The notes under the pieces were generated by a model. The model saw nothing but the letters and a program-made list of their open reading frames with translations, had not been told where the DNA came from and ran no database searches. A program made the position numbers and the translations under genes. Below, piece by piece: positions 1 through 6,379 of a stretch of 10,065 bases of DNA; the first letter of the stretch is position 1; the number at the start of each line of letters is the position of its first letter. Source of the DNA: an uncultured Clostridia bacterium (lineage in GTDB: Bacteria > Bacillota > Clostridia > Christensenellales > CAG-917); contig CANQCC010000053.1 in NCBI GenBank assembly GCA_947589635.1, positions 1 to 10,065 on the forward strand. Direction: 5' to 3'.

Positions 1-226
1 AACATTCAAAACACTTCGCGATTTTGCAGGAAGTTTTCAAACTCTCCCACAAAATTTGCTTTGATTTGTCCCTCTTGATCCTCCATTTGCAAGTAAAAGG
101 GCGCTTTTACGAAGAGTTCGATAAGGCGATTTATTTGGAGATATCTCGATCGATATTCTGAGGGGACAAAAATCAGGCGGCGAAGGGGTAAAAATTTCGC
201 ATGTGGGGCATGGCATAAATTGACTA
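1..226. other. AT-rich upstream region, no supportable gene
   Basis: This stretch is visibly richer in A and T than the genes that follow. I see no convincing coding region in it. A minus-strand frame of 75 codons (6-233) and a plus-strand frame open from the left edge to a stop near 159-161 are both short, and neither has recognisable motifs or a good ribosome site. The plus-strand frame could be the tail of an upstream gene, but nothing proves it. A perfect 10-bp palindrome (GAGATATCTC, 138-147) overlaps a second small palindrome (TCGATCGA, 146-153); both are short enough to arise by chance. Confidence 0.4.
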
Positions 227-255
227 TTGACAAAGAGCGGAATCGAGCATATAAT
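227..255 (+). promoter_or_regulatory. Consensus sigma-A promoter of the four-gene unit
   Basis: TTGACA at 227-232 and TATAAT at 250-255 both match the housekeeping consensus in full, and the spacer is the ideal 17 nt. The predicted transcription start is near 261-263. The first gene downstream on the same strand begins at 455, so the promoter should drive the signal peptidase / AAA ATPase / DUF2357-like unit. A match this good predicts strong basal expression unless a repressor or the long leader limits it. Confidence 0.85.
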
Positions 256-261
256 CAATGT

Positions 262-454
262 GTATAGGTGTTTGATACGCCTTATTTCAGCAAAGTTGGC
301 GCGCTAAGGGCGCAATGCGTCTTGAAGGGCAACAGGCATGTGCGCGTCGACCTCAATAGCAGGTTGGGTTTCACACTCGGCGGGGCGGGGTCGCCTCGTA
401 TATGGCAAGAAGTCTCGGGTATGGGCGCAGCAAGGCACGTAAGGAGAGTTTACA
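262..454 (+). promoter_or_regulatory. Long 5' leader with predicted hairpins
   Basis: About 190 nt lie between the predicted transcription start and the first start codon, and they are clearly more GC-rich than the region upstream of the promoter. Two adjacent stem-loops can be drawn by eye. In the first, 310-318 pairs with 336-345 (9 bp with one bulged G at 340, closing a 17-nt loop). In the second, 348-353 pairs with 361-366 (6 bp with one G-U). The ribosome site AAGGAG is at 441-446, 8 nt before the ATG at 455. I cannot match the leader to a known riboswitch class. It may be a structured regulatory leader or simply a long untranslated region. Confidence 0.35.
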
Positions 455-1510
455 ATGGAACTTGCAGACGATTTCGCCGACAACAAAAAGGCGAAAGAGG
501 CTACTCCCAAGCATGAAAAAGTTATGACGATCGTCAATTGGGTCATCACCGTAATTTGCGTCGTCTTAATAGTATTTGCTTTGGTAGTGGCCATTTTTAC
601 TATTGTCAGATCGACAAATGGAGAGAGTTTGACCAAATTTGGCAGCACTATCTACATGAACGTCATGTCAGATTCGATGCAGCCGACGTTTTCCCAAAAG
701 GATATCATCATCGCCAAAGAATATAAGGGCGACGGCAAGGATCTTAAAGTGGGACAAGTCATCACTTTCAGCGCCAATATCGGCGGATACGAGGGCTTCA
801 ACACCCACCGTATCGTCTATATCCAGCGCGACGAGGACGGCAATGTCTCCTATATAAAGACCCGCGGCGACAATTGCAAGGATGAGAATGGCAATATTAT
901 CCCTTGGCAGGACAGCCTTGTGCAGGACGGCGATGACTTCAACGTTACAAGCGTAACTACGGGCCCGGATGGCACTTGGGATCCGACTTCCGTCACGCTT
1001 ACCGGCGACAGATACAAGGTCGTAGCGACATGGGGCAGCGTGGACGAAAACGGAAACTTCCACAACGGCAAGATGCTTAAGGGCTGCGGCGCCTTCGCAA
1101 ACTGGTTGCAGGACCGCGAAAAAGGCAAGACGCGTTTCTTCTGCGTCATTGTGCTGCCGCTTATCATATTGTTTATCGCGTACGCGTTCGTGCTTGTGCG
1201 CACGCTCGTTATCGCCAGACTTGAAAACAACAAGAAGGTCAAGGGCGAGCCTGTGCGCGACGTGGACAGCATGTCCGACGAGGAAAAACGTCGTCTGGCA
1301 AGCGAATTGCTTGCGTCCTTGCAAGCGTCCGAGCAGCCTGTAGAGACCTCTCAGTCTGAAGAAGTCCCCGAAGGCGAAACTGCAGGGGAATCCGAGCCCG
1401 CAGAAGGCGAAGTTGCCAATGCTGAGGAAGCTGCGGAAAACTCCGAAGCGGTAGAGGACTCCGAAGCGGCGGAAGCAGAGGGCGAGAAGGACGACGGCGC
1501 AGCCGAATAA
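455..1510 (+). CDS. SipW/ER-type signal peptidase I (family S26B) with long acidic cytoplasmic tail
   Basis: Membrane serine protease (351 aa) expected to cleave signal peptides from exported proteins on the outer face of the membrane. A basic N-terminus precedes a hydrophobic segment (about 24-51). The box-B sequence MSDSMQPT gives the nucleophile Ser74. THRIV supplies His118 where typical bacterial enzymes have Lys, which defines the ER/archaeal/SipW branch. RGDN (137-140) is the conserved Asp box. A second membrane segment spans about 228-252. Roughly 88 residues separate the GDN box from this segment, about twice as many as in the paralogue at 6380-7330, so this copy has an extra extracytoplasmic insert. 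The last 90 or so residues are rich in Glu, Ala and Ser and hold MSDEEKRRL (273-281), also found in the paralogue. AAGGAG at 441-446 fixes the start. First gene of its operon; no substrate gene is visible next to it. Confidence 0.88.
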   Translation: MELADDFADNKKAKEATPKHEKVMTIVNWVITVICVVLIVFALVVAIFTIVRSTNGESLTKFGSTIYMNVMSDSMQPTFSQKDIIIAKEYKGDGKDLKVGQVITFSANIGGYEGFNTHRIVYIQRDEDGNVSYIKTRGDNCKDENGNIIPWQDSLVQDGDDFNVTSVTTGPDGTWDPTSVTLTGDRYKVVATWGSVDENGNFHNGKMLKGCGAFANWLQDREKGKTRFFCVIVLPLIILFIAYAFVLVRTLVIARLENNKKVKGEPVRDVDSMSDEEKRRLASELLASLQASEQPVETSQSEEVPEGETAGESEPAEGEVANAEEAAENSEAVEDSEAAEAEGEKDDGAAE

Positions 1511-1546
1511 TGCCGCGCTTTCCATTGAGCTAAGTGGGGAAATAGT

Positions 1547-3073
1547 ATGAATATAAACAGTGTATTCGAATTTCTGAAAGCGTTTCTCGGGGCGTTTTAC
1601 GACAAGGGTATCGGCAGCATCTTCTGGGGATTTTTGCACATATTCTACAACGAAGGCTACACCGACGCGTTTAAGAACTACACGGAATATTTCGGCGCGG
1701 GCGAGTGGGCTGTCGCGATAATTTTCATCATACTTATCGTCGCTGTAATTGTTGCGATCGTTGTGCTTGTCATACTCGGTTTGCGAAAACTTGCAAAACT
1801 CGGAAAAGAGAAAGTTCTGCCGCAGGACCTCGTCGAAGAGTGCGCCAATCTGAAACGCCAGATCATCAAAATGAGCGCGGAAAAGGACCGTATCCTGTCC
1901 ATGCGCGTCAGCGATATCGGCAACTATGAGGGCGAAGAAGAGGGCGAGGAAGGCGAAGAAGGCTATGAGGAAGAGCAGGCAAGCCAACAGGGCGAATCGC
2001 GCTTTTACAAGCTTACCGAAATCGACCGCCTGTACGCCGACTATGTGCCGCCCGTCTATGACGACGAGATCACTTTGCCGGAGTTTTGCGATCGTTTCCG
2101 CAACTTCGCGTGTTCGCGCATGAAGCTGTTCTATCAGCCGCGTATCATCAGGCTGTTTGTCGCAAGTATGGCGACGACAAGATTGCTCATCCTGCAAGGT
2201 ATTTCAGGTACAGGTAAAACCTCGCTGCCGCACGCGATGGGTATTTTCCTCAACAATCCCGCGACGATAGCTTCCGTTCAGCCGTCATGGCGTGACCGTA
2301 CCGAGCTGTTTGGGTACTTCAACGAATTTACCAAGCGCTTCAACGAAACCGAGGTCCTCAAAAAGATGTACGAGGCCACCTGGAACGACCAGATTTACCT
2401 GACCGTCCTCGACGAAATGAACATCGCGCGCGTTGAGTACTACTTTGCGGAAATGTTGTCCATTCTTGAAATGCCGTCTCGCGACGAATGGATCGTCGAC
2501 CTTGTGCCGTCAGGCTGGCCCAACGACCCGATACATATCGAGAAGGGCCGCTTCCGCCTGCCGCAAAACATGTGGTTTATCGGCACAGCGAACAACGACG
2601 ACTCTACCTTCGCCATATCGGATAAGGTTTACGACCGTGCCATGCCCATCAACATCAACAGCAAGGGCGTGCCGTTTGAGGCTCCGTATGCCGACAATAT
2701 CTTCATCAGCTATAAGCACCTTGAGGCGATGTTCAGAGATTGCCAACAGTTGTATCAGGTCTCGCAGGAAAACCTCGACAAGATCAATATGCTTGACGAC
2801 TACGTCATCGAACACTTCAGACTTGCGTTTGGTAACCGTATCGTGAAGCAGCTTCGAGAGTTTGTTCCCGCCTACGTCGGGTGCGGCGGCACCGAGATCG
2901 ACGGCCTTGACTACGTGCTGTGCAACAAGATATTCCGTAAGTTTGAGTCGTTGAACCTGTCCTACATCCGCGACGAGATCGACGGCTTGATCCTGTATCT
3001 CAGCGAGCTCTTCGGGGAGGAGAACATGCAAGAGAGTAAGGAGTATATTAACCGCTTGAAGAAACTCTTCTAA
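1547..3073 (+). CDS. Membrane-anchored McrB-like AAA+ ATPase
   Basis: A 508-residue protein. One hydrophobic segment (about 54-79) is followed by basic residues, which places the C-terminal bulk in the cytoplasm. A short helical stretch (94-118) and a Glu/Gly-rich acidic run (128-144) lead to the AAA+ module: Walker A GISGTGKT (218-225), the PSWRDRTELFGY motif (246-257) typical of McrB-like proteins, Walker B VLDEMN (287-292), sensor 1 GTANN (346-350) and a candidate arginine finger Arg364 in DKVYDRAMP. The order and wording of these motifs place it in the McrB/MoxR (helix-2 insert) clade. It may hydrolyse ATP or, as McrB does, GTP; sequence alone does not decide. A membrane anchor replaces the DNA-recognition domain seen at the N-terminus of classical McrB. 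GGGGA at 1536-1540 precedes the ATG by 6 nt. It lies 36 nt after the first peptidase gene and upstream of its probable partner, the DUF2357-like gene. Confidence 0.85.
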   Translation: MNINSVFEFLKAFLGAFYDKGIGSIFWGFLHIFYNEGYTDAFKNYTEYFGAGEWAVAIIFIILIVAVIVAIVVLVILGLRKLAKLGKEKVLPQDLVEECANLKRQIIKMSAEKDRILSMRVSDIGNYEGEEEGEEGEEGYEEEQASQQGESRFYKLTEIDRLYADYVPPVYDDEITLPEFCDRFRNFACSRMKLFYQPRIIRLFVASMATTRLLILQGISGTGKTSLPHAMGIFLNNPATIASVQPSWRDRTELFGYFNEFTKRFNETEVLKKMYEATWNDQIYLTVLDEMNIARVEYYFAEMLSILEMPSRDEWIVDLVPSGWPNDPIHIEKGRFRLPQNMWFIGTANNDDSTFAISDKVYDRAMPININSKGVPFEAPYADNIFISYKHLEAMFRDCQQLYQVSQENLDKINMLDDYVIEHFRLAFGNRIVKQLREFVPAYVGCGGTEIDGLDYVLCNKIFRKFESLNLSYIRDEIDGLILYLSELFGEENMQESKEYINRLKKLF

Positions 3074-3074
3074 G

Positions 3075-3198
3075 CTGAAACGCACTATTCGGCGAATAAC
3101 TTCGTCAGGCCAAATTTTAAGCGCAGTCACGTACAGCAAGTACGCTCCCACGCAAAAACTTGTCCTTCCTTGTTCTTCATCCGAATATTGTGTTTCAG
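3075..3198. repeat. Element of about 124 bp with 18-bp terminal inverted repeats
   Basis: CTGAAACGCACTATTCGG (3075-3092) and CCGAATATTGTGTTTCAG (3181-3198) are inverted copies of each other, matching at 16 of 18 positions; one of the two mismatches would be a G-U pair in RNA. Pairing continues imperfectly inward, so the transcript could form a long hairpin. The element starts 2 nt after the stop codon of the AAA gene and contains copy 1 of the direct repeat described separately. There is no coding sequence inside. It looks like a MITE- or REP-like intergenic element; no target-site duplication is evident. Confidence 0.55.
3081..3166. repeat. Direct repeat, copy 1 (86 bp)
   Basis: Copy 1 of a non-coding direct repeat. 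Its first 30 bases (3081-3110) are identical to those of copy 2 (3220-3249), and its last 17 bases (ACGCAAAAACTTGTCCT, 3150-3166) match the end of copy 2. Internal symmetry includes TATTCG-G-CGAATA (3087-3099) and a small stem CGTAC-AGCAA-GTACG (3130-3144). Stem bases are conserved between copies while the loop differs, which suggests the hairpin matters. Confidence 0.8.
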
Positions 3199-3219
3199 GG
3201 TCAGCAGAGTAAAAGGCGA

Positions 3220-3304
3220 CGCACTATTCGGCGAATAACTTCGTCAGGCTGGATTTAAGCGCGGTCACGTACAAAAAGTACGCTCCTACGCAAAAACTTG
3301 TCCT
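3220..3304. repeat. Direct repeat, copy 2 (85 bp)
   Basis: Copy 2 begins 139 nt after copy 1 and differs from it by a few substitutions and a single-base length change. The internal stem is kept as CGTAC-AAAAA-GTACG (3269-3283), with AGCAA replaced by AAAAA in the loop. It lacks the outer CTGAAA end and the matching right-hand inverted arm that bound copy 1, so it looks like a partial copy of the same element. Confidence 0.8.
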
Positions 3305-3326
3305 GAGCGGTTATAAAAGATAAAAC

Positions 3327-3361
3327 TTTCGTCCGTCACGCGACGCGCGTGGCGGACGGAG
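3327..3361. other. Strong GC-rich hairpin upstream of the DUF2357-like gene
   Basis: CGTCCGTCACGCG (3330-3342) and CGCGTGGCGGACG (3346-3358) pair over 13 bp with one G-U, closed by the 3-nt loop ACG. Three further weak pairs (T-G, T-A, T-G) extend the stem to 3327 and 3361. No U-run follows on the plus strand, where the next bases are CAAAAAC. On the minus strand the stem is followed by AAGTTTTATC, only a weak U-run. It therefore does not look like a standard terminator of the operon. It may slow RNA decay, act as a processing site, or cause partial termination between the AAA and DUF2357-like genes. Confidence 0.55.
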
Positions 3362-3434
3362 CAAAAACAATGTGCCTTCCAAAGAATTGAAAGCGGCTTT
3401 GGAGATACATAATAAGGGGAGTTCGCTTTAAGAT

Positions 3435-6341
3435 ATGGCCGACGTCAAATTAACAAAAGACGTGTACAAGCAGTACGCCCATAAGATTGCTTCCGTCCTT
3501 GACAACGAGGACTTTTACGAGCAATTCAAAAAACGCGTGGACAGCGGCGCGTCAAGCTTTAAGCTTGGCAAAAAACGCCTAATTCAGGACATATCTATAG
3601 ATTGGATCGACACCATCGAGGAGATTTTGCCAAACCTTGATACCATCGTCCGAAACCCCCGCCGCTTCATCGTGCAGGAAGAGGACATCGTCGACGTGTC
3701 GCTTGCAAGAAGTATCTCGACGGAATCCGTCAAATTTCTCGCGCAGCACACCAACATGATATCCAAGGTCGAGGACGACGGCAGCGTCATCCCGAGCAAA
3801 ATTTTGAATATCACCAAAGAAGAATCTTTCGAGATTTACGAAAACCGATTTATTTATACGCTTCTCCTCAAACTTAAGGACTTTGTCACGATGCGCTACG
3901 ACAAGATAAAAAAGGCTTCCGCGACGCAGGACGTGCTTGAGCTTGACGTGGAGTCTCGCTTTAATTTGCCAAGCAAAAAGGTGACTTTCCGCACGGAATA
4001 TTTTGCGCAGCTCAGCTTTGACGAGGTCATGCGCCTCGATCCCGATACGCTTACAAAGATAGAGCGCGTCGCAAAGATCGACCGCATTATAACGGACTTC
4101 TTGTCGTCGTCGTTTGCAAAGTCGATGAGAAATTCCGCGCCCGTCAGGCCGCCTATCATGCGTACAAACGTCATTTTGAAGGAGCCTAACTTCAAAAAAG
4201 CGCTCACGCTGTGGCAATTTATCGAGACATACAATCAGACCGCAGGCTTTTCTACCACCGACGACGTCGAAGAATTGTCGCTTGAGGACGAAAGCATAGA
4301 AAACCTCCGCCACATGATCACGCTCAATACCATGCTGTTTGAAAGCATGTACGACAACTACGAGACGGACATGAATATGGAGGACAAGCAGTTCGGCGAC
4401 TTCCTGCGCGTCGGCGAAATGGACTTCGATAAGGACGAGATAGAGCGCGACCAATACGCGCAAAAACTTGACAACAAGAAGGAAAACGACGAGGAAAAGG
4501 AAAATATCGAGGAGGTCAAACCCGAAGAAAACGAGGATTCGGAAAGAGAGATCCCTCCCGAACAACAGCTCCCTCCCGAAGAGGAAAAGAAGCCCGACGA
4601 CAAACAGGTCGTTCAGGAAAAAGAGGTGGAGCGCCCCGTCGAAGTGGAGCGCTTGAAAGAGATGCCGCCTAAAGCGGATCAGGAAGAGGTCGACCTTGAA
4701 CCCGACGCGGAAAAATTCGATCAGCATCTGTTTGACGTCCGCAAACTGTATAAGCGTCCCGACGACGACAGGCTCAAGCAGGAGGACATCGTCAAAGTGC
4801 GCGACGCTATCGACCGCTGCCTGACGTCCTACCGCAGGATAAAGCAGGAAGAGATAGAGGAGCGCGACAGACAGGAGCGCATCCGTCGTCGCAAAGAGGA
4901 TATCGGCAAACGCGCCGACGCCTTCAGCAGACAAAGGGCGGCGCTTGCCGGCACAGTGGACATCGCCGACAGCAGCGATATCTATTTTGGCATGGATCCG
5001 TTCAGCTATCAGAAGGCTAAACTCGCCGCAGAAAAGAAGGAAGAAGAGCGCCTGGAAAAACTCAAGCTCAACAAGGACGAGAATCTGGAGCTCGAGGGCG
5101 ACGCCGAGGCTATCGCCAAAGAAATAGACGAGATGGAAGCCGCTCGCGCCGCGCTGAACCCGCAGCCCGCGCAGGAAGAGGAGGCTCAAGCCCCGCAACC
5201 CGCCGAAGAGCAGCATGAAAAGCCCGCAAGAAAGGGCAAGATAAGAATAGCTCACGATACCTCCAATCAGGATCCGTGGACTCAGGGGCAAAAGCCCGCC
5301 AAGGAGTTTGAGCCCGTGGACGAAAGCAAGGTCGCAGTGGGCGGAATACGCTTCAACGACGGCACGGACGTGGACAACCCATTCGGAGCGGGGATCACAG
5401 GCAATAAGGCGGAGATAAGAAAGCCCGCGGAACACGCGGATGCAGCGGCGCCCGCCGAGGCGAAACCTAAACGCCCGAGGAAGAAGAAAGCGCCCGCTCC
5501 TAAACCGGAAAGCGCGGAGGAGATAAAGCCCGAAGAGGCGCCCAAACAAGAGGAAAAACCCGCTAAACCCGTCAAGGAGTTCGCTCCCATAGACGAGAGC
5601 AAGGTCGCGGTGGGCGGCATACGCTTTGCGGATGGCACCGACTTTGACAATCCGTTTGGCATGGGCATCACGGGCAATAAGGCGGAGGTCAGAAAACCCG
5701 TCGCAGAACCCGAGCAGAGCGCCGAAGAGGGCGAGAAGAGCGCAGAGGAAGTCAAACCCAAGCGCACAAGGAAGAAGAAAGCTCCTCAAGCAAAGCAAGA
5801 ACCCGCCGAGCAAGAGCCGATGAACGAAGCGCCCGAAGCCAAACCTGAGACTGAAGAGGCGATAAATGCGGAATCTAAGGCGGAAGAACATGCCAAAGAC
5901 GCAATAAAAAAGCCCGCAGAACATATAGAAGATAGGGCAGAAGATAAACCCTCCGAACCTGTTGAGAATAAATCCGAGGAAGCTGAGACCAAGGAAAAAC
6001 CCGCGAAGCCGGACGAAGTTTCCGAAGAGAAGTCCAAAGAACCTGCGGAGGCGCCTTCGGATGAGAAGACGGCAGAGAACAATGCTAAGCCCGAAGAGGA
6101 GCAACCCGCAAAGCCCAAGCGCAAATACAATAAGCGCGCCAAGGGCGAAATAAGCCCGACTACCGCAAATCAGAAGTACTCCAAGCCGAGCGGAAAGGCG
6201 ATAAATCTGTCCGCTGTGGACGAGGATAAAGTGAGCGTAGGCGGCATAAGTTTCAAGAAGGGCAGCGGAATATTCGATCCGTTTGCGGACCCGACGGCGA
6301 GCCTTGAAAACAGGGCGGAAACGTCGGACGACGAGCAATAA
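3435..6341 (+). CDS. DUF2357-like (McrC N-terminal-like) protein with long repeat-bearing charged tail
   Basis: A 968-residue protein with no signal peptide or membrane segment. Residues about 1-345 form the folded head. RNPRRFI (73-79), the STESVKFLAQHT region (95-106) and IYENRFIYTLL (134-144) resemble the DUF2357 family, which pairs with McrB-like ATPases and forms the N-terminal part of McrC; this match is from memory, not a search. No PD-(D/E)XK nuclease motif follows. Residues about 345-600 are highly charged and probably coiled-coil (notably 465-500 and 525-572). From about 575 to the end the chain is Glu/Pro/Lys/Ala-rich and probably disordered, with three copies of a conserved motif (624-666, 715-758, 923-962) and three basic patches beginning KPKR (677, 774, 893). 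AGGGGAG (3415-3421) precedes the ATG by 13 nt, a long spacing, but no other Met occurs before residue 108. Likely the partner or scaffold of the ATPase encoded upstream. Confidence 0.75.
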   Translation: MADVKLTKDVYKQYAHKIASVLDNEDFYEQFKKRVDSGASSFKLGKKRLIQDISIDWIDTIEEILPNLDTIVRNPRRFIVQEEDIVDVSLARSISTESVKFLAQHTNMISKVEDDGSVIPSKILNITKEESFEIYENRFIYTLLLKLKDFVTMRYDKIKKASATQDVLELDVESRFNLPSKKVTFRTEYFAQLSFDEVMRLDPDTLTKIERVAKIDRIITDFLSSSFAKSMRNSAPVRPPIMRTNVILKEPNFKKALTLWQFIETYNQTAGFSTTDDVEELSLEDESIENLRHMITLNTMLFESMYDNYETDMNMEDKQFGDFLRVGEMDFDKDEIERDQYAQKLDNKKENDEEKENIEEVKPEENEDSEREIPPEQQLPPEEEKKPDDKQVVQEKEVERPVEVERLKEMPPKADQEEVDLEPDAEKFDQHLFDVRKLYKRPDDDRLKQEDIVKVRDAIDRCLTSYRRIKQEEIEERDRQERIRRRKEDIGKRADAFSRQRAALAGTVDIADSSDIYFGMDPFSYQKAKLAAEKKEEERLEKLKLNKDENLELEGDAEAIAKEIDEMEAARAALNPQPAQEEEAQAPQPAEEQHEKPARKGKIRIAHDTSNQDPWTQGQKPAKEFEPVDESKVAVGGIRFNDGTDVDNPFGAGITGNKAEIRKPAEHADAAAPAEAKPKRPRKKKAPAPKPESAEEIKPEEAPKQEEKPAKPVKEFAPIDESKVAVGGIRFADGTDFDNPFGMGITGNKAEVRKPVAEPEQSAEEGEKSAEEVKPKRTRKKKAPQAKQEPAEQEPMNEAPEAKPETEEAINAESKAEEHAKDAIKKPAEHIEDRAEDKPSEPVENKSEEAETKEKPAKPDEVSEEKSKEPAEAPSDEKTAENNAKPEEEQPAKPKRKYNKRAKGEISPTTANQKYSKPSGKAINLSAVDEDKVSVGGISFKKGSGIFDPFADPTASLENRAETSDDEQ
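5304..5432 (+). repeat. Protein motif repeat 1 (residues 624-666)
   Basis: First copy of the tail motif. The core DESKVAVGGIRF is followed by DGTDVDNPFGAGITGNKAEI. It is nearly identical to copy 2 in protein, while many third codon positions differ between the two. That indicates an old duplication held by selection on the protein. A basic patch (KPKRPRKKKAP, residues 677-687) follows. Confidence 0.9.
5577..5708 (+). repeat. Protein motif repeat 2 (residues 715-758)
   Basis: Second copy, with core DESKVAVGGIRF followed by DGTDFDNPFGMGITGNKAEV. It lies 91 residues after copy 1 and is likewise followed by a basic patch (KPKRTRKKKAP, residues 774-784). The whole motif-plus-basic-patch unit of roughly 90 residues therefore seems to have been duplicated. 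Confidence 0.9.
6201..6320 (+). repeat. Protein motif repeat 3 (residues 923-962)
   Basis: Third, diverged copy near the C-terminus. VDEDKVSVGGISF corresponds to VDESKVAVGGIRF of copy 1, and FDPFADP to the DNPFGAG region. It is preceded, not followed, by a basic patch (KPKRKYNKRAK, residues 893-903). An earlier segment, SSDIYFGMDPFSYQKAK (513-529), keeps the I-x-F and D-P-F words in a shorter spacing and may be a degenerate relative. Confidence 0.8.
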
Positions 6342-6345
6342 ACAG

Positions 6346-6369
6346 ACGGCACTGAGAGATCAGTGCCGT
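6346..6369. other. Perfect 9-bp hairpin between the DUF2357-like gene and the second peptidase gene
   Basis: ACGGCACTG (6346-6354) and CAGTGCCGT (6361-6369) are perfect inverted copies separated by the 6-nt loop AGAGAT. The stem starts 5 nt after the upstream stop codon and ends 10 nt before the ATG at 6380. No U-run follows, so it is not a classical terminator. The only purine-rich bases that could serve as a ribosome site (GAGAGA) are in the loop. Folding may therefore control initiation of the downstream gene, or the hairpin may act as an RNA processing or stability element. Confidence 0.6.
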
Positions 6370-6379
6370 ATAAATAATT

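Noticed and set aside
288..370. c-di-GMP-I riboswitch-like words (GCAAAG, CTAAGG, ATAGCAGGTT)
   Set aside because: The 5' half of that aptamer, with its GGCAAACC segment and GNRA-capped hairpin, is missing, and the promoter lies where it would have to be. The word order is only loosely similar.
391..454. Purine-riboswitch-like text (ATATGGC...AGT.TC)
   Set aside because: The second hairpin strand with CCGTAAA and the closing GACTA segment are absent, and no paired P1 helix can be drawn.
668..2197. A minus-strand open frame of about 509 codons across the first peptidase and the start of the AAA gene
   Set aside because: It spans two genes with intact catalytic motifs on the plus strand and has no coherent domain signal of its own.
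3081..3304. The direct repeats as a CRISPR array
   Set aside because: There are only two copies, each about 85 bp with a single 53-bp interval, no short regular repeat-spacer pattern and no cas genes.
3298..3326. Possible internal promoter TTGTCC-17-TAAAAC before the DUF2357-like gene
   Set aside because: Each box matches consensus at only four of six positions, and its -35 lies in the repeat end. Too weak to list as a feature, although an internal start cannot be excluded.
3579..6338. A minus-strand open frame of about 919 codons opposite the DUF2357-like gene
   Set aside because: It mirrors the codon bias of the plus-strand gene, has implausible Leu/Phe/Arg-rich composition, no ribosome site and no recognisable motifs, whereas the plus-strand protein has clear family words and repeats.
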